Below are positions 1 to 6,366 of a DNA stretch of 19,745 nt, piece by piece. Source of the stretch: Clostridiales bacterium (GTDB lineage Bacteria; Bacillota_A; Clostridia; Oscillospirales; Oscillospiraceae); the NCBI GenBank assembly GCA_004553625.1, contig SFKX01000024.1, positions 1-19,745 of the forward strand. The letters are read 5' to 3'. The notes beneath the pieces are model-generated. The model searched no databases. It was given only the letters and a program-made list of their open reading frames with translations, and was not told the DNA's origin. Both the position numbers and the translations under genes were made by a program. Position 1 is the first letter of the stretch; each line of letters opens with the position of its first letter.

Positions 1-121
1 GCTTTTTAAGTCAGGATAATACGAATACATTAGATAATCAAGAGGATACGAAGCAATAATCGCTAAACAAAATGTGTTAAGTTAAGCTTCGTAAGAAGAG
101 TGGGAATGAGCCGATACGGGC

Positions 122-150
122 TTGTAAGGCGGGGCGGAATCTGTTATAAT
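122..150 (+). promoter_or_regulatory. Sigma-A-type promoter of mogA
   Basis: A perfect -10 box TATAAT lies at 145-150, and TTGTAA (4 of 6 matches to the -35 consensus) lies at 122-127, 17 bp apart. Transcription would start near 157, leaving a leader of about 38 nt that contains the AAGGAG ribosome-binding site at 178-183. The DNA at 1-121 is AT-richer and I see no gene in it. The first bases (GCTTTTTAAG) could be the T-tract of a terminator belonging to a gene outside the window. Confidence 0.7.
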
Positions 151-194
151 CTCTTCGAGATACGCGCCTTGCGCGGTAAGGAGAGGTTAAGAGC

Positions 195-716
195 ATGGGA
201 GAAGAGATAAAGTATACGGCGGCGGTCATAACCGTGAGCGACAAGTGCAGCCGGGGCGAGCGTGAGGACACGAGCGGCCCGGCCGTGAAGGAAATGCTGG
301 AGGCGGACGGCTGGACGGTGGAATACTGCAACATCGTGCCGGACGAGTTCGAGCTCATCAAGGGCGAGCTCGTGAACTGCTCCTACGAGCTGGACGTATG
401 TCTGGCCGTGACGACGGGCGGAACGGGCTTCTCCCGCCGGGACGTGACCCCGGAGGCGACGGAGGCCGTCATAAACCGGGTCGCGCCCGGCATAGCGGAG
501 GCGATGCGCGCGGCCAGCGTGCAGATAACGCCCCGGGGGATGCTCTCCCGCGGGATAGCGGGCCTGCGCGGCGGCACGCTCATCATCAACCTGCCCGGCA
601 GCGCCAAGGCCGCGACGGAAAGCCTTTCGGCGGTGCTGCCCGCGCTCAAGCACGGCGTGGACATGCTGCGCGGCCTCAAGGCCGAGTGCGCCGTACACAC
701 GCACAAGGAGCAATAA
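195..716 (+). CDS. mogA: Molybdopterin adenylyltransferase / MoaB-Mog family protein
   Basis: This 173-residue protein has the MoaB/Mog/gephyrin-E fold signature. It carries an N-terminal Rossmann-like strand followed by SDKCSRGEREDTSGP (residues 15-29), the TTGGTG loop at 73-78 with RRDVTPEAT just after it, and a late INLPGS segment. Family members activate molybdopterin by adenylation before molybdenum insertion, in the cytoplasm. The length is typical of MogA/MoaB stand-alone proteins. The start is the ATG at 195, preceded by AAGGAG at 178-183. The gene stands alone with its own promoter and a following terminator, and no other cofactor gene is visible here. MogA and MoaB are hard to tell apart by eye, so the exact name is less certain than the family. 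Confidence 0.87.
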   Translation: MGEEIKYTAAVITVSDKCSRGEREDTSGPAVKEMLEADGWTVEYCNIVPDEFELIKGELVNCSYELDVCLAVTTGGTGFSRRDVTPEATEAVINRVAPGIAEAMRAASVQITPRGMLSRGIAGLRGGTLIINLPGSAKAATESLSAVLPALKHGVDMLRGLKAECAVHTHKEQ

Positions 717-721
717 AAAAA

Positions 722-739
722 GCCGCCCCGCAGGGCGGC
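722..739 (-). terminator. Intrinsic terminator of ireB (minus strand)
   Basis: A GCCGCCC / GGGCGGC stem of 7 bp with a 4-nt loop. Read on the minus strand it is followed by a run of seven T. It lies beyond the end of ireB and so terminates the leftward transcript just before it would enter mogA. Confidence 0.8.
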
Positions 740-745
740 AAGACA

Positions 746-785
746 AAAGGCGCGGAGCGAGAAGCTCCGCGCCTTTGCCTTTTGT
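746..785. terminator. Long hairpin terminator between convergent mogA and ireB
   Basis: A perfect 13-bp stem: AAAGGCGCGGAGC at 746-758, loop GAGAA, and the complementary arm at 764-776. On the plus strand it is followed by GCCTTTTGTTTT, which makes it the mogA terminator. On the minus strand it is followed by a short T-run, so it may work in both directions. Confidence 0.85.
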
Positions 786-787
786 TT

Positions 788-1030
788 TCACTTCCCGAGG
801 TAGCTCACGAGCAGCTCCTGCAGGAGCTCGTCCCTGTCCAGGCGGCAGATGAGGCTGCGCGCGTTGTTGTAGTTCGTGATATACGTCGGGTCCTCGGAGA
901 TTATATAGCCCACGAGCTGGTTTATGGGGTTGTAGCCCTTGAGCTTCAGAGAGTCGTACACGGAGGACAGGATCTCGCGTGTCTCGTTGCGGTTGTCTAT
1001 CGCAGTGAATCTCCTCGTTACATCTTCCAT
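788..1030 (-). CDS. ireB: IreB-family regulatory phosphoprotein (DUF965)
   Basis: This 80-residue protein has the family hallmark GYNPINQLVGYIISEDPTYIT followed by NNARSLICRLDRDELLQELL, and ends close to the usual C-terminus. In Enterococcus faecalis, IreB is a substrate of the PASTA Ser/Thr kinase IreK and influences cephalosporin resistance. Phosphorylation there falls on N-terminal threonines, and Thr5 and Thr9 here are the obvious candidates. The start is the ATG at 1030, with GGAGGG 7 nt upstream. The gene has its own promoter and lies just downstream of pheT. In many Firmicutes this gene sits in an alaS-ireB-ruvX group, and those neighbours are absent here. The family assignment is strong; the signalling role is carried over from the family. 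Confidence 0.93.
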   Translation of the reverse strand: MEDVTRRFTAIDNRNETREILSSVYDSLKLKGYNPINQLVGYIISEDPTYITNYNNARSLICRLDRDELLQELLVSYLGK

Positions 1031-1065
1031 GCCGGTACCCTCCAGTTCTTTCTCAACTGAATCTC

Positions 1066-1093
1066 ATTATACCAAAATTCACGGAAGTGTAAA
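1066..1093 (-). promoter_or_regulatory. Promoter of ireB
   Basis: On the minus strand there is TTTACA (1088-1093), a 16-bp spacer, then TATAAT (1066-1071). It lies in the 96-bp gap between the pheT stop and ireB, so ireB can be expressed apart from pheST. I see no convincing terminator after pheT (only a 4-bp hairpin followed by TTTG), so read-through from pheST is also possible. Confidence 0.75.
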
Positions 1094-1126
1094 GCACCCC
1101 AATATTACTTTTCGATTACAAAACGC

Positions 1127-3529
1127 TCAGCGTATGACCGCGCCGAACTTTGCGTGCAGCGCTGCGAGGACGGCCTGGACGGCCTCGTCGGCGTGGGCGT
1201 CGGTGAGGGTCTGGTCGTCGGAGCGGAGCGTCAGCGAGAAGGCGACGGATTTCTTCCCCTCCGGGATGTTCGCGCCGCGGTAGACGTCAAAGACCTCGCA
1301 GCCCTTGAGGTACTCGCCGCCCGCCTCGCGGATGCAGGAGATGAGCTCGCCCGCCGTGAGCGCGTCGTCGCAGACGACGGCGATGTCGCGGTTCACGGAC
1401 GGGAAGCGCGGCAGCGGCGTGTAATAGACCTCGGTGACGCGGCTGGCGAAGAGCGCGCCGAAGTCCAGCTCCGCCGTATAGAGCTCGTCGGCCACGCCGT
1501 AGTTCTTCGCCACCAGCGGGTGGACCTGGCCGAAGACGCCGAGCCGCCTGCCGTTCACGGCCAGCTCCGCGCAGCGGCCGGGGTGGTAGCTCGGATTGTC
1601 CGTCACCGCCCTATACTCCGCGCCCTCTATGCGCAGGGCCTCGAGGATGGCCTCGACCGCGCCCTTCATGGCGTAGAAGTCCATGTCCTCGCCGTAGGCG
1701 CCGAGGGTGAGCTGCTTCGGCTCGTCCGCGAGGCCGTCGGCGCGCTTTTTGTAGATGCGGCCGAAGTCGTAGAGCCGGACGTTCTTGTTGCGGTAGTTCC
1801 AGTTGCGGGCCAGGACCTCCAGCATGGAGGGGAGCATCGTCGTCCTCATGCAGCTCGTGTCCTCGCCCAGGGGGTTCAGGATGCGGATGGCGTCGCGCAG
1901 GGGGGAGTCCTGCGGCAGGCGTATCATGTCCCAGCCGGCGGGGCTGTAGAAGGAATAGGTTATGACCTCGTCGAAGCCGCCGGCCCGGCAGACCGCGCCG
2001 AGCAGGCGCTCGGCCAGCTGCTCCTGGGTGAAGCCGCCCTGGGTCGTCCCCGCGCCCTCCATGAGCGTGCCGGGGATGTTGTTGAAGCCGTAGATGCGCG
2101 CGACTTCCTCTGCGAAGTCGTTGTTGTGGTATTCGGCGCTGATGTCGAGCCGCCAGCTCGGGACGGTGACGGTGTTCCCCTCTATGGTGAAGCCCAGGCG
2201 GCGCAGGATGTTGCGCATCGTGCCGCCGGCGATGTCCGTGCCGAGTATCCAGTTGACCTTCGCCACGTCGAGCTCGAGCTTGAGCGGGGCGGGCGGCGCC
2301 GGGAACACGTCCACATATCCGTCCACGACCTCGCCCGCGCCCAAAAGCTCAACGAGCTCGCAGGCCCGGTTCACGGCGCGCATGGTGAGGTAGGGGTCGA
2401 GGCCCTTCTCGTAGCGGGCGGAGGCGTCCGTCCTCATGCCGAGGGCGGCGGCGGTGCGGCGGATGGAAGTCCCGTTGAAGTTGGCGCTCTCGAAGAGGAC
2501 GAAGGCCGTGTCTCCCTCGATCTCGGAGTTCTCGCCGCCCATGACGCCCGCCACGCCGACGGGCTTGTGCTCGTCGCAGATGCAGAGCATACTGGTGTTC
2601 AGCTTGCGCTCGGTGCCGTCCAGGGTGCGGATGGTCTCGCCCTCGCGCGCGGTGCGGACGACGATGTGGTCCCCGTCCACGCAGGCGAAGTCGAAGGCGT
2701 GCATCGGCTGGCCGTACTCCATCATGACGTAGTTCGTGATATCGACGATGTTGTTTATCGGCCTCATGCCCATCGCGGCGATGCGCTCGCGCATCCACTT
2801 GGGCGAGGGGGCGATCTTGACGTTCTTCACCATCCTGGCGGTGTAGCGCGGGCAGAGGTCCGGGTTTTCGATGTCTATGCGGACGTAGTCGGCCACGGTC
2901 TTGCCGCCGCCGCAGCCCTTCACGACGGGCTCGTGCAGCTTGAGCGTCTTATTGAAGGTGACGGCCGCCTCGCGCGCGAGACCGATGACGGAAAGGCAGT
3001 CGGAGCGGTTCGGGGTTATCTCGAACTCGACGACGTGGTCGTCCCGGCCGATGACGGGGCGGATGTCGTCGCCGGGCTTGCAGTCCTCCTGGAGGATGAA
3101 GAGCCCGTCCTCATAGCCGTAGGGGAAGTCGTGCAGGGTGAGGCCCAGCTCCTTGAGCGAGCACATCATGCCCTCGGAGAGCTCGCCGCGGAAAACGGTC
3201 GTGTGTATCTCCACTCCGCCGGGCAGGACCGCGCCGTCCAGCGCGATGGGGACGAGGTCCCCGACCTTCTGGTTCTGCGCGCCGGTGACGATCTGCAAGA
3301 GCCGCGGCCCGCCGACGTCCACCTGGCAGGTCCACATGTGGTCGGAGTCGTGGTGGCGGACCATCTCGACTATCTTGCCGACTACGACGTTCTGTATATT
3401 CTCGCCCTGGACCTCCGTCCCCTCCACCTTGGAGCCGGAGAGGGTCATGGCCTCCGCGAACTCGCGGTCGTTCTTCTCCTCGAGGCTGAGGTCCACGAAC
3501 TCATTGAGCCATTTTCTAGAAAGTTTCAT
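1127..3529 (-). CDS. pheT: Phenylalanyl-tRNA synthetase beta subunit
   Basis: PheT forms the alpha2-beta2 enzyme with PheS that charges tRNA-Phe. The 800 residues match the normal bacterial length. Visible in order: an N-terminal MKLSRKWLNEFVDL segment; an EMAPII/OB-type tRNA-binding domain at roughly 40-150; the B3/B4 editing region at roughly 215-385, with NNIVDITNYVMMEYGQPMHAFD; B5 at about 405-475; the catalytic-like core; and a C-terminal FDX-ACB anticodon-binding domain at about 705-800 that begins near PRFPSVNRDIAVV. The start is the ATG at 3529, preceded by AAGGGAGG with a 9-nt gap. It follows pheS by 15 bp, so the two are co-transcribed and share the T-box control described upstream. 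I see no truncation or frameshift. Confidence 0.97.
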   Translation of the reverse strand: MKLSRKWLNEFVDLSLEEKNDREFAEAMTLSGSKVEGTEVQGENIQNVVVGKIVEMVRHHDSDHMWTCQVDVGGPRLLQIVTGAQNQKVGDLVPIALDGAVLPGGVEIHTTVFRGELSEGMMCSLKELGLTLHDFPYGYEDGLFILQEDCKPGDDIRPVIGRDDHVVEFEITPNRSDCLSVIGLAREAAVTFNKTLKLHEPVVKGCGGGKTVADYVRIDIENPDLCPRYTARMVKNVKIAPSPKWMRERIAAMGMRPINNIVDITNYVMMEYGQPMHAFDFACVDGDHIVVRTAREGETIRTLDGTERKLNTSMLCICDEHKPVGVAGVMGGENSEIEGDTAFVLFESANFNGTSIRRTAAALGMRTDASARYEKGLDPYLTMRAVNRACELVELLGAGEVVDGYVDVFPAPPAPLKLELDVAKVNWILGTDIAGGTMRNILRRLGFTIEGNTVTVPSWRLDISAEYHNNDFAEEVARIYGFNNIPGTLMEGAGTTQGGFTQEQLAERLLGAVCRAGGFDEVITYSFYSPAGWDMIRLPQDSPLRDAIRILNPLGEDTSCMRTTMLPSMLEVLARNWNYRNKNVRLYDFGRIYKKRADGLADEPKQLTLGAYGEDMDFYAMKGAVEAILEALRIEGAEYRAVTDNPSYHPGRCAELAVNGRRLGVFGQVHPLVAKNYGVADELYTAELDFGALFASRVTEVYYTPLPRFPSVNRDIAVVCDDALTAGELISCIREAGGEYLKGCEVFDVYRGANIPEGKKSVAFSLTLRSDDQTLTDAHADEAVQAVLAALHAKFGAVIR

Positions 3530-3544
3530 ATCCGCTGCCCTCCC

Positions 3545-4570
3545 TTAAAATTGCTCCAGGAACCTGACGTCGTTCTCGAACAAAAGACGCAGGTCGGCTA
3601 TCTTGAAGCGGCGCATGGCGGCGCGCTCGAGGCCCATGCCGAAGGCCCAGCCGGAGTATTTGTCGGGGTCTATGCCGCTCATCTTGAGGACCTTGGGGTT
3701 GCAGACGCCCGCGCCGAGCAGCTCTATCCAGCCCTCGCCCTTGCAGGTGGGGCAGCCGACTCCGCCGCACTTGTGGCACTGGACGTCCATCTCGCAGCTG
3801 GGCTCCGTGAAGGGGAAGTGGTGCGGGCGGAAGCGGGTCACGGTGCCGGGGCCGTACATCTGGACGGCCATGTTGTGCAGGGCGCCCTTGAGGTCCGCAA
3901 AGGTGATGTGCTTATCCACGACGAGGCCCTCCATCTGGTGGAACATGGGGCTGTGCGTAGCGTCCACCTCGTCCTTCCTGTAGCAGCGGCCGAACACGGC
4001 GGCGCGGATGGGCAGCTCGCGGCTCTCCATGATGCGCGGCTCCATGGGCGAGGTGTGCGTCCGCAGGAGGGTGCGGCTGGCCTCGTCGAGGTAGAAGGTG
4101 TCGGTCCACTCGCGGGCGGGGTGGCCCTCGTCGGTGTTGAGCCGGTCGAAGTTGTAGCTGGCGAGCTCGACCTCCGGGCCGTCGTCTATCTCGAAGCCCA
4201 TGCCGATGAAGATATCCTTTATCTCGTCCACGACGAGGTCCATCGGGTGCTTATGCCCGGCGCGGCCCTTTTTGCCGGGGAGCGTCACGTCGAGCGTTTC
4301 GTCGCGGAGTTTTTTCTCCATGGCGGCCTCGGCGAGCGCGGTCCTGCGGCTCTCGAGGCGCAGCTCGAGCTCGGCGCGCACGCTGTTGGCGAGCTGACCC
4401 ATGACGGGCCGCTCCTCCGGCGCGAGCTTGCCCATCTGCTTGAGGATGGCGGTGAGCTCGCCCTTTTTGCCGAGGTACTTCACGCGCAGCTGCTCCAGGG
4501 CCTCTGCGCTCGCGGCCTCGGCTATGGCGGCGGCGGAGAGCTCTCTGAGCTTTTCCAGCATCTCTTTCAT
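3545..4570 (-). CDS. pheS: Phenylalanyl-tRNA synthetase alpha subunit
   Basis: This is the catalytic subunit of the Phe-tRNA synthetase, 341 residues and full length. The N-terminal coiled coil (about 1-85) is followed by the class II core. Motif 2 is visible as FGRCYRKDEVDATHSPMFHQ and motif 3 as GWAFGMGLERAAM near the C-terminus. A C-x2-C-x4-C-x2-C cluster (Cys265, 268, 273, 276) precedes GWIELLGAGV; the same insert occurs in many bacterial PheS proteins. The chosen start is the ATG at 4570, with GAAAGGGG about 12 nt upstream. A second in-frame ATG three codons later is possible. It is the first gene of the pheST unit behind a T-box leader. Confidence 0.97.
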   Translation of the reverse strand: MKEMLEKLRELSAAAIAEAASAEALEQLRVKYLGKKGELTAILKQMGKLAPEERPVMGQLANSVRAELELRLESRRTALAEAAMEKKLRDETLDVTLPGKKGRAGHKHPMDLVVDEIKDIFIGMGFEIDDGPEVELASYNFDRLNTDEGHPAREWTDTFYLDEASRTLLRTHTSPMEPRIMESRELPIRAAVFGRCYRKDEVDATHSPMFHQMEGLVVDKHITFADLKGALHNMAVQMYGPGTVTRFRPHHFPFTEPSCEMDVQCHKCGGVGCPTCKGEGWIELLGAGVCNPKVLKMSGIDPDKYSGWAFGMGLERAAMRRFKIADLRLLFENDVRFLEQF

Positions 4571-4601
4571 TACTTCTGACTACCCCTTTCATCTCGGTAC
4601 A

Positions 4602-4842
4602 ACAAAAAAACAGGCCCCCCGTCCCACAGGACGAAAGACCCAACTTCCGCGGTACCACCCGTTTTCGGCCCCGGAGGGCCGCTCTCCTGGCTGTAACGGG
4701 CTTACCCGCCGGTGATTGGCCGGAGCTCCCGGGCGAACCAGGCTCTTCCCGCGCGGAGGGCTCCCAGCCGCCGGCCCATCCTCTCTGCTGCGCGTTTACG
4801 GAACCATTTTCCCGTTCTCAGCGATAAAACATCTTCAACTGG
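4602..4842 (-). promoter_or_regulatory. T-box riboswitch leader of pheST (tRNA-Phe sensing)
   Basis: The conserved T-box sequence GGGTGGTACCGCGG is present on the minus strand (complement of 4647-4660). It is followed by an intrinsic terminator: GGTCTTTCGTCC (4629-4640) pairs with GGACGGGGGGCC (4613-4624) around a 4-nt loop, with a T-rich tail at 4602-4612. TCTTTCGTCC is the usual terminator half of T-boxes. Upstream are an AGAGAGG bulge-like element and a CCCGTTA segment typical of the linker. A TTC triplet at 4735-4737 sits where the specifier codon is expected and would read tRNA-Phe, matching the downstream genes. Uncharged tRNA-Phe should favour antitermination. The class call is firm; the specifier position is inferred. 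Confidence 0.93.
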
Positions 4843-4848
4843 AATACA

Positions 4849-4877
4849 TTTATAGCACAGCCGAAGCCGGAAGTCAA
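4849..4877 (-). promoter_or_regulatory. Promoter of the T-box-pheST operon
   Basis: On the minus strand, TTGACT (4872-4877) and TATAAA (4849-4854) are separated by exactly 17 bp. Transcription should start near 4842 and run into the T-box. The -35 box is one arm of a palindrome shared with the divergent nnrD promoter. Confidence 0.85.
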
Positions 4878-4888
4878 ATGATTTGACT
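4872..4888. repeat. 17-bp palindrome formed by two back-to-back -35 boxes
   Basis: The sequence AGTCAAATGATTTGACT has 7-bp arms around TGA. Each arm contains the TTGACT -35 box of one of two divergent promoters (pheST leftward, nnrD rightward). It could be a dyad operator or simply the result of two -35 boxes facing apart. I cannot tell which from one copy. Confidence 0.85.
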
Positions 4889-4911
4889 AATTAATTTGAA
4901 AAATGTATAAT
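4883..4911 (+). promoter_or_regulatory. Promoter of the nnrD-alr operon
   Basis: TTGACT (4883-4888) and a perfect TATAAT (4906-4911) are separated by 17 bp. The expected start site, about 4917-4920, falls on or within 3 nt of the nnrD ATG at 4920. That leaves no room for a ribosome-binding site and implies a leaderless mRNA. Confidence 0.85.
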
Positions 4912-4919
4912 GTTATGCC

Positions 4920-5783
4920 ATGAAAAGCGGGATAGCAAAACCGAATACCCCTCCCCTTCTCCCCCGCCGCGCGCGGGAGAGCTCCAAGCGGGACTACGGG
5001 CGTCTGCTCATCCTGGCGGGCAGCACGGGCTACACCGGCGCGCCGAACTTCGCCTCGCGCTCGGCGGTGCGTTCGGGGGCGGGCCTGGTGTGGCTGGGCG
5101 TGCCGGAGCGCATCTACGACATCTGCGCCCTCAAGAACGACGAGGCCATGCCCTTCCCCCTGCCCTGCGACGGGCGCGGCCGCCTCACGGCGGAGGCCCT
5201 GCCGGAGGTCGAGGCCCGGCTCGAGCGGATGGACTGCCTCGCCATCGGCCCCGGCCTCGGCCGGAGCGAGGGCGTGGTCGAGCTGGTCCAGGGCGTGCTC
5301 GCCGCCTCGCGGGTGCCGACCGTCCTGGACGCGGACGCGCTCTGGGCGCTCTCGCGGGACATGCGCGCCCTCGAGGAAGCCGCCTGCCCCTGCGTACTCA
5401 CCCCGCACGAGGGCGAGTTCGCGCTCCTGGGCGGCCTCCTGGACGGGGACAGGGTCTCTTCCGCCCGCCGCTTCGCGGAGCGCTGGGGCTGCACGCTGGT
5501 GCTCAAGGGCTCGGGCAGCGTCATCGCCTTCCCGGACGGGGAGTGCTTCGTGAACGGGACCGGCAACCCCGGCATGGCCCGGGGCGGCTCCGGGGACGTG
5601 CTCACGGGTGTCATGGCGGCGCTTCTCTGCCAGCTGCCCTTTCGCGAGGCGGCGCGCGCCGCGGTGTACATCCACGGCCTCGCAGGTGACCTCGCCGCCG
5701 CGGAGAGGGGCGAATACGGCATGACGCCCACGGATATGACAGACCAGCTTCCGGCCGCGCTGAAAACCGTGACGGAGGTCTAG
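4920..5783 (+). CDS. nnrD: ADP/ATP-dependent NAD(P)H-hydrate dehydratase
   Basis: This 287-residue protein is the ribokinase-like C-terminal half of the YjeF family. It dehydrates hydrated NADH/NADPH back to the normal coenzymes at the expense of a nucleotide. Seen here: KRDYGRLLILAGSTGYTGAP near residues 24-42; AIGPGLGRS in the middle; VLDADALW; LTPHEGEF; and the nucleotide/catalytic loop GNPGMARGGSGDVLTG with Asp226 as the likely catalytic base. The N-terminal epimerase domain present in E. coli YjeF/Nnr is absent, so epimerisation must be done elsewhere or not at all. The only suitable start is the ATG at 4920, which lies at the predicted transcription start. It leads an operon with a lipoprotein gene (4 bp downstream), alr and probably mazF. 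Confidence 0.93.
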   Translation: MKSGIAKPNTPPLLPRRARESSKRDYGRLLILAGSTGYTGAPNFASRSAVRSGAGLVWLGVPERIYDICALKNDEAMPFPLPCDGRGRLTAEALPEVEARLERMDCLAIGPGLGRSEGVVELVQGVLAASRVPTVLDADALWALSRDMRALEEAACPCVLTPHEGEFALLGGLLDGDRVSSARRFAERWGCTLVLKGSGSVIAFPDGECFVNGTGNPGMARGGSGDVLTGVMAALLCQLPFREAARAAVYIHGLAGDLAAAERGEYGMTPTDMTDQLPAALKTVTEV

Positions 5784-5786
5784 CTT

Positions 5787-6350
5787 ATGCACAGGAGGCT
5801 TTTGGCCGCACTGATGACGCTCTGCCTGCTGCTGCCCGCCTCGGGCTGCGGCGGCTCGGGGGCGGAGATGGAGTTTGAGGAGCTTCGCGGGAAGCTCGGG
5901 GGCGCAGCCGTGGAGCTGGGCGCCCTGGTGACGGACTGCTCCGGCGGGGGCGGCGGGACGGAGTACCGCCTGCGCTGCGTCTCCGGGGCGGAGGGCAGCG
6001 AGCTGGAGGTCCTGGCCCCGGCGGAGATAGCCGGGGTGCGCGCCCGGCTGGGCGCGGAGGGCGGCGCGGCCCTGGAGTTCGAGGGCCTGGTCCTGGACGC
6101 GGGCGCGGGCGGGGAGAACCCCTGCGCGCTGACGGCCCTGCCCCTGCTCTGCTCGGCGCTGCGCTCGGCGCACGTCGCCCTCGCCTGGACGGAGGGCTCG
6201 GAGAGCGTCCTCTCCCTCGTCCCGGAGGACGAGTACGGCATCACGCTCCGCCTGGGCGAGGACGGCGCGCCCGTTTACGCAGAGTTCACCGGCACACAGA
6301 GCGGGGAAACGCTCCTCGTCTGCCGGATAGAGAGTTTTGCAATTGTCTGA
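5787..6350 (+). CDS. Small lipoprotein of unknown function, upstream of alr
   Basis: This 187-residue protein has a short basic N-terminus, a hydrophobic stretch and a lipobox ending ASGC, so it should be lipid-anchored on the outer face of the membrane. The mature part is Gly/Ala/Glu-rich, predicted mainly beta, with no catalytic motif I recognise. The start is the ATG at 5787, with GGAGG (overlapping the end of nnrD) 8 nt upstream, which implies translational coupling. Its place between nnrD and alr resembles that of the lipoprotein gene ydcC before alr in Bacillus subtilis. Sequence likeness to YdcC/LolA-like proteins is not obvious by eye, so I give no function. It ends 16 bp before the alr ATG. 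Confidence 0.85.
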   Translation: MHRRLLAALMTLCLLLPASGCGGSGAEMEFEELRGKLGGAAVELGALVTDCSGGGGGTEYRLRCVSGAEGSELEVLAPAEIAGVRARLGAEGGAALEFEGLVLDAGAGGENPCALTALPLLCSALRSAHVALAWTEGSESVLSLVPEDEYGITLRLGEDGAPVYAEFTGTQSGETLLVCRIESFAIV

Positions 6351-6366
6351 ATCGGAAGGCGAACAC

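Noticed and set aside
48..92. Inverted repeat ACGAAGC (48-54) and GCTTCGT (86-92) at the left edge
   Set aside because: Seven bp with a 31-nt loop in AT-rich DNA is weak. No T-run, gene or second copy supports a function.
1110..1135. Possible terminator just after pheT (ACGC-TGA-GCGT then TTTG)
   Set aside because: The stem is only 4 bp with a 3-nt loop, too weak to claim as a terminator.
1154..4579. A 1141-codon open frame on the plus strand, antisense to pheST
   Set aside because: It mirrors pheT and pheS, which are unmistakable. The translation is Ala/Val/Gly/Asp/Leu-rich with no domain, as expected for the antisense frame of high-GC genes, and it has no ribosome site.
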